Below are positions 7,357 through 13,554 of a DNA stretch of 19,846 nucleotides, piece after piece. A model generated the notes under the pieces. It worked only from the letters and a program-made list of their open reading frames with translations. It did not search any database and was not told the origin of the DNA. The stretch spans positions 1 to 19,846 of the forward strand of contig JAIECC010000405.1 of assembly GCA_029068665.1 (NCBI GenBank), given 5' to 3'. Source of the stretch: Lachnospiraceae bacterium (GTDB taxonomy: Bacteria > Bacillota > Clostridia > Lachnospirales > Lachnospiraceae). Position numbers and translations under genes: made by a program. Each line of letters starts with the position of its first letter. The stretch's first letter is position 1.

Positions 7357-9315
7357 ATGAGTAATCATCTGAAAAATGAAACAAGCCCTTATCTGCTGCA
7401 GCATGCAGAAAATCCTGTGAACTGGTATCCGTGGTGCAGGGAAGCATTTGAAAAAGCCAGAAAGGAAGATAAACCGATTTTCCTGAGTATCGGCTACAGC
7501 ACCTGTCATTGGTGTCATGTCATGGCCCATGAGAGCTTTGAAGATGGGGTAACAGCTGATATTCTTAACAGACATTTTATTTCCATAAAGGTTGACCGTG
7601 AGGAACGTCCTGACATTGACAGCGTGTATATGGCAGTGTGTCAGGCATTCACCGGCAGTGGTGGCTGGCCTATGAGCATTTTCATGAACTGGGATAAAAA
7701 GCCTTTTTTTGCGGGCACATATTTCCCGGTGCAGTCACAGTACGGCATGCCGGGATTTGCTGATTTGCTGAATGCAGTAGCACATCAGTGGAACAGCAAT
7801 CGGAACAAGCTTTTGCACTCCGCCGACCAGATCATCACACATCTGCAGCAATCAGAAGCTGCTCATAGAACCGGAAGCAATGAAACCCTTTCGGAAAAAG
7901 CAGTACAAATGTTTTCCGCCCTTTTTGACAGCACATACGGGGGATTCGGTACTGCTCCAAAATTCCCCTCACCTCATAATTTATTCTTTCTGACACTGTA
8001 TGCAAAGCAGAATAATAATGCGGACGTATTGAAAATGGTCGAAAAAACTCTTACGCAAATGAGAAAGGGCGGTATCTTTGACCATATCGGCTATGGCTTC
8101 TCCAGATATTCTACAGACCAGTATTTTCTTGCTCCCCACTTTGAAAAAATGCTGTATGACAACGCTCTGCTGATCATAGCATATGCATCAGTTTACATGA
8201 TAACTCAAAATCATTTATATCTGGATACCGCGGAACAGACTGCCCAGTATGTGATTCGTGAAATGACCGCTCCCCACGGTGGTTTTTACAGCGCGCAGGA
8301 TGCAGACAGTGAAGGGGTAGAAGGAAAATACTATACTTTTTCATTTGCTGAGATAATGAACATCCTGGGCGAAGAAAAGGGAAGGCAGTTTTCCCACGTG
8401 TTTGACATTACTGCAAAGGGGAATTTTGAGGGTGTCAATATTCCCAATCTCCTAAAAAGCAACGCACTGAACTCTGATTTCAGCCATGAGATTCAAAAGC
8501 TGTATGAGTACCGGAAAAATCGTCATGAACTGCATCTTGACGATAAGATTCTGACCTCCTGGAATTCCATGATGATAGCAGCACTGTCTATACTCTACCG
8601 GGTTTCAAGGAATGAGAAATATCTTCAGACGGCAATCCATGCACAAATATTTATTGAAACAAACTTGAGTAAGGACCTGGAGCTTTGCACAAGCTGGCGC
8701 AGCGGAAAGCATTCGGAAAGTGGTTTTCTGGATGATTATGCATTCTACATCGCCGCATTAATCGAGCTGTATCATTCCACCCTGAACAGAGATTATCTTA
8801 AAAAAGCAGAACGGTTCTGCAAAGAAGCAGTAAAACGATTTGCCGATGATGAACCCGGCGGATTTTATCTTTCAGATTCGGACAGCACAGAGCTTTTCAT
8901 GAATCCCAAAGAATCCTATGACGGTGCAATTCCAAGTGGAAATTCAATCATGACCTATAATCTTGTACGGTTGTATCAACTGACAGAAAAGGAGGATTAC
9001 AGGGAACTTGCAGAAAGGCAGATACATTATATGTCTGCTCAGGCACAGGATTATTTGACAGGACACAGTATGTTTCTGTTTGCAAAAATGCTTTATGATA
9101 ATCCCCCTGAGCATATTACAATTGTCTTAAAAAACAGTACAGATTTGGAGAATATAAAGAAACAGCTTCCACTGCTGGCCAATGCAATCGTAGTTTCGGA
9201 AAGCAAGGAGTATCCACTGGTAAATGACAGCACGACTTTTTATGTCTGTAAGAATCACACCTGCTTTTCACCTACGAATACACTGGAATTCTTCTGCCAC
9301 AAGTTACTCAGGTAA
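7357..9315 (+). CDS. YyaL/SPATA20-like thioredoxin-domain protein
   Basis: A 652-residue protein starting at ATG 7357 with AAGGAAG upstream. It opens with the family-typical segment NETSPYLLQHAENPVNWYPW. A thioredoxin-like (DUF255) domain covers roughly residues 1-165, with the active-site pair C50-H-W-C53. Conserved stretches such as the DREERPDID and GGWPM segments follow. The C-terminal two thirds is an (alpha/alpha)-barrel-like region, with markers PHFEKMLYDN and ADSEGVEGKYY. Length is close to B. subtilis YyaL. The family is predicted cytoplasmic; its biochemical role is not settled. The final 20 codons overlap the convergent MATE gene by 61 bp, and the end YVCKNHTCFSP looks like a normal family C-terminus, so this gene is probably intact. 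Confidence 0.92.
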   Translation: MSNHLKNETSPYLLQHAENPVNWYPWCREAFEKARKEDKPIFLSIGYSTCHWCHVMAHESFEDGVTADILNRHFISIKVDREERPDIDSVYMAVCQAFTGSGGWPMSIFMNWDKKPFFAGTYFPVQSQYGMPGFADLLNAVAHQWNSNRNKLLHSADQIITHLQQSEAAHRTGSNETLSEKAVQMFSALFDSTYGGFGTAPKFPSPHNLFFLTLYAKQNNNADVLKMVEKTLTQMRKGGIFDHIGYGFSRYSTDQYFLAPHFEKMLYDNALLIIAYASVYMITQNHLYLDTAEQTAQYVIREMTAPHGGFYSAQDADSEGVEGKYYTFSFAEIMNILGEEKGRQFSHVFDITAKGNFEGVNIPNLLKSNALNSDFSHEIQKLYEYRKNRHELHLDDKILTSWNSMMIAALSILYRVSRNEKYLQTAIHAQIFIETNLSKDLELCTSWRSGKHSESGFLDDYAFYIAALIELYHSTLNRDYLKKAERFCKEAVKRFADDEPGGFYLSDSDSTELFMNPKESYDGAIPSGNSIMTYNLVRLYQLTEKEDYRELAERQIHYMSAQAQDYLTGHSMFLFAKMLYDNPPEHITIVLKNSTDLENIKKQLPLLANAIVVSESKEYPLVNDSTTFYVCKNHTCFSPTNTLEFFCHKLLR

Positions 9316-10616
9316 TAAGTCCATGTGATCAGGAAGCCCATACCAAATCCAAAGAGACCATTCCACCAGATAATGCTGTATCCGAACAATTCACCATATC
9401 GAAATAAATAGGTAACAAGTACCCGCACTCCCAAGGCACAGGTTGCAACTATTGTGGGTGCGCCGCCATGATTGGCTCCCTGGAACACACCAAACAAAGG
9501 AATATAAAGAGATAGAACAATATTAATCAGTGCAATGGTCTTCAGATGGGAAGTACAATAAACTCTTGCCTGAGTACTCAGTCCAAATAAACTGATGATA
9601 TTTCCGGAGAAGATCCAAACCAGAATGGATATGCACAGAGTGAGCAGAAGTGACATAAGGACTGCCTGATAAGCTCCTTTTTTCACTCTGTTCATTTTCC
9701 CGGCACCAATGTTCTGCCCTGCATAAGTTGCAAGTGTAGTCTGAAATGCGTTGCATGGCAGATTCATATACATCTCTATTCTCTGACCTACAGTAAAGGA
9801 AGCCGTCATTGCCTGCCCAAATTCATTTACCGCCCTCTGAATAAAGGTCAGTCCAAAGGACACGATAATTAACTGGAGTGCAATCGGAAACCCTACTATT
9901 AACGTCTTGTTTGCAAGACTTGAATTCCATGTAAATTCTTTCAGCTTAAATCGGAATACAGGATATTTCCGTGCCATATAAATGTAAGCCGCAACGAAGG
10001 AACCAGCCTGAGCAATATCCGTTGCCAGTGCTGCTCCCACTACACCCCATTGAAACCCTGCCACAAAAACCACATCCAACAAGATATTCAAAACGGATGC
10101 AATCAGAAGAAAATAAAGTGTTGCCGCGCTGTCTCCCACCGCTCTTAAAATGGATGCAAATATGTTATAACCAAACTGGAAGACCAGACCTATGGTATAG
10201 ATTCTGAAATATTGAAGGGTCAGCTCCAGAAAATCCTCCGGTACAGCAACCAGATAGGTATAGACCGGCCGGGATACGAAGAGCCCGACTATAGTAGCCA
10301 GAATACCCATACCCAGCATAAGCAGAATACCGGTAGACGCATTGGCTCTCACCTGCTTTTCATCTCCCGCGCCATAGTGCTGTGCCACCACCACACCATT
10401 TCCTGCCGAAAATCCCATTGCGAGTGCCAGAAACAAAAAAGTAATGCTTCCTGTAGTTCCCACTGCCGAAAGTGCATCTTCGCCTGAAAAGTTGCCAACT
10501 ACTATCGTATCCACTGTATTATATAATTGCTGAAGCAGGGAGCCTGCAAGCACCGGAAGTGCAAACCGTAAAATGTGCTTCCATGGTGCACCCTCTACCA
10601 TTGATTTTCCCTTCAT
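9255..10616 (-). CDS. MATE-family multidrug/Na+ efflux transporter
   Basis: A 453-residue polytopic membrane protein with about 12 helices. The N-terminus APWKHILRFALPVLAGSLLQ, then NTVDTIVVGNFSG and AVGTTGSITF, is typical of NorM/DinF-type MATE antiporters, which export cationic drugs or metabolites using Na+ or H+. I chose ATG 10616 because AAGGTGA lies 4 nt upstream. A frame extending to 10697 has no ribosome binding site and a non-membrane lead. The last residues after YYLSNLWQK (SSVFVGEKQV) are encoded inside the 3' end of the yyaL-like gene. That tail may have been acquired when the two genes were joined. No terminator is seen between them. Confidence 0.92.
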   Translation of the reverse strand: MKGKSMVEGAPWKHILRFALPVLAGSLLQQLYNTVDTIVVGNFSGEDALSAVGTTGSITFLFLALAMGFSAGNGVVVAQHYGAGDEKQVRANASTGILLMLGMGILATIVGLFVSRPVYTYLVAVPEDFLELTLQYFRIYTIGLVFQFGYNIFASILRAVGDSAATLYFLLIASVLNILLDVVFVAGFQWGVVGAALATDIAQAGSFVAAYIYMARKYPVFRFKLKEFTWNSSLANKTLIVGFPIALQLIIVSFGLTFIQRAVNEFGQAMTASFTVGQRIEMYMNLPCNAFQTTLATYAGQNIGAGKMNRVKKGAYQAVLMSLLLTLCISILVWIFSGNIISLFGLSTQARVYCTSHLKTIALINIVLSLYIPLFGVFQGANHGGAPTIVATCALGVRVLVTYLFRYGELFGYSIIWWNGLFGFGMGFLITWTYYLSNLWQKNSSVFVGEKQV

Positions 10617-10640
10617 GTCGTCACCTTGCCTTTCAGAATT

Positions 10641-10668
10641 ATTATATACCTGTTGGCAATATTTTGAA
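10641..10668 (-). promoter_or_regulatory. Candidate promoter of the MATE gene
   Basis: On the minus strand TTCAAA (10668-10663), a 16-nt spacer and a perfect TATAAT (10646-10641). This places the start of transcription about 20 nt before the ATG at 10616. Confidence 0.45.
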
Positions 10669-10722
10669 TATATATTATCATAATTTCTCTTCCTCAAATT
10701 ATTGTAATAATATTTTTATTTA

Positions 10723-10751
10723 TTGTACATTTTTATGTTTAATGCTAGAAT
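10723..10751 (+). promoter_or_regulatory. Promoter of the small toxin-like gene
   Basis: TTGTAC (10723-10728), a 17-nt spacer and TAGAAT (10746-10751), preceded by TGC, which makes an extended -10. Predicted start near 10758-10762, giving a 5' leader of about 30 nt. Confidence 0.55.
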
Positions 10752-10770
10752 ATATATGTGGGAACGGTTG

Positions 10771-10789
10771 TCCCCTTGAGAAAGGGGGA
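10771..10789 (+). promoter_or_regulatory. Hairpin sequestering the toxin Shine-Dalgarno
   Basis: TCCCCTT (10771-10777) can pair with AAGGGGGA (10782-10789) across a 4-nt loop (GAGA). The G-run is the ribosome binding site of the small ORF, so the stem would hide it. Shine-Dalgarno occlusion in the leader is common in type I toxin mRNAs. Confidence 0.5.
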
Positions 10790-10790
10790 G

Positions 10791-10898
10791 ATGCCTATGT
10801 ATGTTACATATGATGCTTTAATCCAAATTGGATTGCTTCTGGTAGCTTTGATAGGTCTTGTTTACAAGATAATTTCCAATAAAAAGGACAAAAAATAA
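10791..10898 (+). CDS. Putative holin-like/TxpA-BsrG-type membrane toxin peptide
   Basis: A 35-codon gene (33 if started at ATG 10797, which has better spacing from the G-run AAGGGGGAG). It runs MPMYVTYDALIQIG, one hydrophobic helix of about 18 residues, and a lysine-rich tail (SNKKDKK). This layout matches the putative holin-like toxins of Firmicutes (family of TxpA and BsrG), short single-helix peptides that act on the inner face of the membrane. It has its own promoter (10723-10751), a hidden ribosome binding site, and a terminator that overlaps its stop codon. A convergent RNA from the other strand (10886-10972) overlaps its 3' end. Toxicity is inferred from form alone. Confidence 0.7.
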   Translation: MPMYVTYDALIQIGLLLVALIGLVYKIISNKKDKK

Positions 10899-10930
10899 CT
10901 GCCCCTCGTCAAAGGTAAGGCAGTTATTTT
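10892..10930. terminator. Bidirectional terminator shared by toxin and antisense RNAs
   Basis: A 12-bp perfect stem (AAAATAACTGCC 10892-10903, GGCAGTTATTTT 10919-10930) with a 15-nt loop. On the minus strand a run of six Ts follows. On the plus strand the stem itself ends in TTTT. It overlaps the toxin stop codon (10896-10898), so both convergent transcripts would end within it and overlap. Confidence 0.65.
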
Positions 10931-10945
10931 AAGCCAAACATTTTG

Positions 10946-10959
10946 CAAGGGGTACAACC
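10946..10959. repeat. Inverted copy of the toxin leader motif
   Basis: CAAGGGGTACAACC is the inverted complement of GGTTGTCCCCTTG at 10766-10778, with one extra base. The minus-strand RNA and the toxin mRNA would therefore begin with nearly the same sequence. A plus-strand transcript reading past the terminator could pair its own 5' leader with this site. Confidence 0.5.
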
Positions 10960-10978
10960 TAGTACCACCTTTACAGTT

Positions 10979-11007
10979 ATATTAACACCACGCTCTGAAA
11001 ATATCAA
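10979..11007 (-). promoter_or_regulatory. Promoter of the candidate antisense RNA
   Basis: Minus strand: TTGATA (11007-11002), a 17-nt spacer and TAATAT (10984-10979), with TGT immediately before it as an extended -10. It does not face an annotated protein gene; the only thing downstream is the toxin 3' end and terminator. Confidence 0.55.
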
Positions 11008-11055
11008 CTTTTTTCTTCTTTTTTGAAATCTTCACAATATATAAAATAATTTACT

Positions 11056-11517
11056 TTAATCAGAACTGCACTTATACTGCATAAAATTCCCATTCTTTAC
11101 AAATCCAAAGTTCGTATACAGCAGCACTCCCATATCGGAGGCTGTGATTTGAACCGTCCCGCACCCGTATGCCCTGGCTTCATTCACGACTCTGGTTAAC
11201 AGTTCTTTTGCAATGCCCTGCCTGCGATATTCTTTCGATGTAAACATGCTGGAAAGCAAGCCGATCCTTCCACTTGGACATCCGAAGTAAGGAGGCTTTT
11301 CCACAAATGACATCCCACTTGTTCCGATAATCTGCTCTCCATCAACAGCCAGCCATGCTACAAAGGTTCCGTCCGCCATATGACGATGATAGTAATCCTG
11401 CAAAGCAGGCTTTAAGTCTATATCTTCTTTTGCCCCTTCCTCCCTCAGCTGATGAATCCTCATATCAATAAATACTTCCAGTTCCTTTTCTGTTAATTTT
11501 TTATATTGTATAGGCAT
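11056..11517 (-). CDS. GNAT-family N-acetyltransferase
   Basis: A 153-residue acetyl-CoA-dependent acetyltransferase. The GNAT beta-strand with WLAVDGEQIIGTSG is at 55-68. The CoA-binding motif A, RRQGIAKELL, is at 98-107, and the C-terminal YTNFGF is near 134-139. Full length for the family; substrate unknown (antibiotic, polyamine or amino acid are all possible). Start ATG 11517 has GGAGG 6 nt upstream. It follows the flavodoxin gene after 54 bp in the same direction and may be the last gene of that operon. No clear terminator follows before the antisense RNA promoter. Confidence 0.88.
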   Translation of the reverse strand: MPIQYKKLTEKELEVFIDMRIHQLREEGAKEDIDLKPALQDYYHRHMADGTFVAWLAVDGEQIIGTSGMSFVEKPPYFGCPSGRIGLLSSMFTSKEYRRQGIAKELLTRVVNEARAYGCGTVQITASDMGVLLYTNFGFVKNGNFMQYKCSSD

Positions 11518-11571
11518 ACTGTACCTCCGTAACGCACAACCTTTAGCTATTCTTTCCCAGCCGATTTTAAC

Positions 11572-12054
11572 TTATGATAACTCCGAACAAAACTCTTCTA
11601 TCTTTGCATCATTTTCCGGCTTCTCCTTTACCCTCGGATCTATCAAAATGAGTTCTGCTTCGAACTCGTCAATACCGATAAATCGTTTCATTTTATTGAT
11701 TGCCTTATCTGCACCGCCACCGCTAAAGCATGTAAATACTGCGATTTTCTTTTCCTGAATCCCTTTATTTTCATAAATGAAGGTCCGAATCGGCGGTGCA
11801 AAATTACTTGCCCATACCGGAGTACCAATTATGATCCTGTCATACTGGTCGATCTTAAAGTCGTAAAGTGATAATTCCGGCTGCTCTTGCATAACCGCAC
11901 TTTTGCCGCCCCAGAAAAACTTCTTCGCACCCCGGTCCGGATATGCGTTTACCGGCTCGATTCTAATAAGATCTGCCTCCATCAACTCCGCAATTTTTTC
12001 TGCTGTGAATTTTGTGTTTCCTGACATTGAATAGTATACAATTGCTGTTTTCAT
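11572..12054 (-). CDS. Flavodoxin-like FMN protein
   Basis: A 160-residue flavodoxin. The FMN phosphate-binding loop SMSGNT lies at 9-14. A GTPVWASNFAPP segment near 77-88 and CFSGGG near 108-113 line the isoalloxazine pocket. It would carry electrons in the cytoplasm, or act as a flavin reductase. Its ATG (12054) overlaps the PadR stop as ATGA, a sign of translational coupling. Upstream in the same operon is a polyferredoxin membrane protein, a fitting electron-transfer partner. The exact donor and acceptor are not evident. Confidence 0.88.
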   Translation of the reverse strand: MKTAIVYYSMSGNTKFTAEKIAELMEADLIRIEPVNAYPDRGAKKFFWGGKSAVMQEQPELSLYDFKIDQYDRIIIGTPVWASNFAPPIRTFIYENKGIQEKKIAVFTCFSGGGADKAINKMKRFIGIDEFEAELILIDPRVKEKPENDAKIEEFCSELS

Positions 12055-12599
12055 TTATTTTCCCACTCCTCTATTAATATTTTCGCATCCTTACACCATT
12101 CCAGATAAGCCTCATAAGTTTTCATGCCAAACCGGATCGTCAAATAATAATGCTTATGACTATCATCCTCTAAATACTGTGATAAGCTTTCTGCAAACAT
12201 GTTTAAAATCTGCAATTCATTTCTACACTTTTCTTCAAATCGTTCAATATGCTCTCTGGCACCATCAAACCCGGTTGCATTTCCAAAGAACAGCTTTAAT
12301 AATGTCTCATACCGAAGCTCATCCTTTTCTGCCGGCTGTTTCAGCCACTCCCTCAATGCTTCCGTTCCCTTGCCAGTAATGGAATACGAAATCTTTTCCC
12401 GCCCGTTGGAACTGGTATTTTCCTTTGTAACCTTTCCTTCTGCTTCAAGCTGATTCAAAGTGGGATATATGCTTCCATAGCTTCCACCCCAGAAAAACCG
12501 AAGGGAGGTATCCAGTCTCTTTTTCATTTCATAGCCGGTCATGGATTCGTGACTGAGCAGACCTAATAAAACATAATCCATTTTTTTCGTATTTGCCAT
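12051..12599 (-). CDS. PadR-family transcriptional regulator
   Basis: A 182-residue repressor-type protein. The winged helix covers about 7-85 (MDYVLLGLLSHESMTGYEMK, then GSIYPTLNQLEAEG and the wing), followed by a long C-terminal helical dimer domain (Vir_Act_alpha_C type). I use ATG 12599; a GTG at 12623 would add 8 residues and overlap the preceding gene more. GGAG lies 13 nt before 12599, rather far, and the gene is otherwise coupled to the upstream cistron. The two 19-bp dyads over the operon promoter (13349-13392) are the likely operators, giving autorepression. The inducer is unknown. Confidence 0.88.
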   Translation of the reverse strand: MANTKKMDYVLLGLLSHESMTGYEMKKRLDTSLRFFWGGSYGSIYPTLNQLEAEGKVTKENTSSNGREKISYSITGKGTEALREWLKQPAEKDELRYETLLKLFFGNATGFDGAREHIERFEEKCRNELQILNMFAESLSQYLEDDSHKHYYLTIRFGMKTYEAYLEWCKDAKILIEEWENK

Positions 12600-12604
12600 C
12601 TGTT

Positions 12605-13336
12605 CTATTTTTCTCCTTTCCACCCATAGGATAATGCTTTCTTAGGACAATGGTCTACACAGGAGCCGCATTGGATGCATTCCGTTCCCAAGTCATGACT
12701 GCCCTTTCCTAATTCTACCACATTTAATCCCATTGGACAGCTTTTATTGCATTTTCCACAAGAAATACATTCCTTTTCCTCTAAACGAACATGAAGTCCC
12801 GGTAAATGCAATACCTGTCTGATTTTTATTCCAATTATCATAAATGGCGCCATCCAGCAAAAATAATGACAGAACACCCTTTTCCCAAAAAGAACTGCCG
12901 GAATCAGAACCAGAAAAATCACACCATAATAAATCACATAATTGTAAATCTCTGTAATGGAAATTCCATGGTCGGTCATATAAAAGAAATCGATGGTGAT
13001 TTCCTGTTTTCGAAATACAAAGCATAAGATTACTGTGGCAATCCAGACAATCCATATGGCAATTTTTATGTAATTTCTCCAGCCTTGTTTGGGTGTCTTT
13101 TCATTTACGGAGCACAAACATTCCTGTAAGCCTCCCATGGGACATAACCCGCCACAGAAGATTCTGCCAAAGAAAACAGAGCCCAGCAGCATACAGACGA
13201 ATACAATAAAGCTTCCGGAAACAATTCCCTCCATGGCTCCCCGAATAATCAAATAGGGTGACATATACCATATTGTTACCGGAAATAAAAGCAGAGAAAT
13301 AATCAATAATAATTTTCTCAAATTTTGTCGTTTCAT
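12605..13336 (-). CDS. NapH-like 4Fe-4S polyferredoxin membrane protein
   Basis: A 243-residue inner-membrane electron carrier. About four to five hydrophobic helices hold two cysteine pairs, C61GGLC65P and C156HYFC160, typical of NapH/CcoG-like proteins. The cytoplasmic C-terminus has two ferredoxin clusters, C190/C193/C196/C200P and C220/C223/C226/C230P. It should pass electrons from quinol or ferredoxin to a partner, perhaps the flavodoxin two genes downstream. Start ATG 13336 has GGAGG 7 nt upstream; a frame from 13357 would begin inside the operator and lacks a ribosome site. First gene of the operon. Which pathway it serves is not shown. Confidence 0.88.
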   Translation of the reverse strand: MKRQNLRKLLLIISLLLFPVTIWYMSPYLIIRGAMEGIVSGSFIVFVCMLLGSVFFGRIFCGGLCPMGGLQECLCSVNEKTPKQGWRNYIKIAIWIVWIATVILCFVFRKQEITIDFFYMTDHGISITEIYNYVIYYGVIFLVLIPAVLFGKRVFCHYFCWMAPFMIIGIKIRQVLHLPGLHVRLEEKECISCGKCNKSCPMGLNVVELGKGSHDLGTECIQCGSCVDHCPKKALSYGWKGEK

Positions 13337-13348
13337 TTTGTTTCCTCC

Positions 13349-13367
13349 ATATATCAAACTGATATAT
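13349..13367. promoter_or_regulatory. PadR-type operator, start-site copy
   Basis: ATATATCA-AAC-TGATATAT is a perfect dyad with 8-bp arms. It lies over the predicted transcription start of the polyferredoxin/PadR operon. The arms are identical to those of the second copy at 13374-13392. Confidence 0.65.
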
Positions 13368-13370
13368 TAA

Positions 13371-13399
13371 ATAATATATCAGTTTGATATATACGTCAA
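13371..13399 (-). promoter_or_regulatory. Promoter of the polyferredoxin-PadR-flavodoxin operon
   Basis: Minus strand: TTGACG (13399-13394), a 17-nt spacer and TATTAT (13376-13371), each one base off consensus. Both candidate operators overlap it or its start point. Confidence 0.65.
13374..13392. promoter_or_regulatory. PadR-type operator, promoter-core copy
   Basis: ATATATCA-GTT-TGATATAT is the second perfect dyad. It sits between the -35 and -10 elements and covers half of the -10. Its centre is 25 bp from the other copy. Confidence 0.65.
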
Positions 13400-13500
13400 G
13401 GTCTTATTTACTTCTCTTCAATTTACTGCTGTAAGCAGGGCTATGTCTGCCCTGTGGTGTTGGTTTGAATGTTATCGTTCATGTTCCTCCTTTTGAACGC

Positions 13501-13543
13501 AAAAAAGACGCATGGTTTACAATTTACTGTTCCATGCGCCTTT
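13501..13543 (-). terminator. Terminator of the glycosyltransferase gene
   Basis: CGCATGG (13509-13515) and CCATGCG (13532-13538) form the stem, extended after one mismatch by AAAG/CTTT. On the minus strand a TTTTTTG tract follows. It lies just after the glycosyltransferase stop (13555). A weaker hairpin (CAGGGC 13436-13441, GCCCTG 13449-13454) lies beyond it in the spacer to the next operon. Confidence 0.7.
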
Positions 13544-13554
13544 ACGCTGTTATG

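Larger units (their letters stand above)
10886..10972 (-). ncRNA. Candidate antisense antitoxin RNA
   Basis: The promoter at 10979-11007 predicts a start near 10972. Transcription leftwards would end at the hairpin 10892-10930, which on this strand is followed by TTTTTTG. The result is an RNA of about 90 nt whose 3' half is complementary to the last codons and terminator of the toxin mRNA, as in the TxpA/RatA and BsrG/SR4 pairs. Its 5' part carries ACCCCTTG, which could pair with the toxin Shine-Dalgarno. No ORF of note is inside. Not experimentally known from this sequence. Confidence 0.5.

Noticed and set aside
10617..10697. N-terminal extension of the MATE protein
   Set aside because: No ribosome site at 10697, the proposed promoter lies inside the extension, and AAGGTGA sits just before ATG 10616.
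10472..10813. 113-codon plus-strand frame across the MATE promoter
   Set aside because: Overlaps the MATE N-terminus, both promoters and the toxin leader; no recognisable protein features.
13436..13454. CAGGGC/GCCCTG hairpin as a terminator
   Set aside because: No T-run on either side; the stronger hairpin at 13501-13543 already ends the glycosyltransferase transcript.
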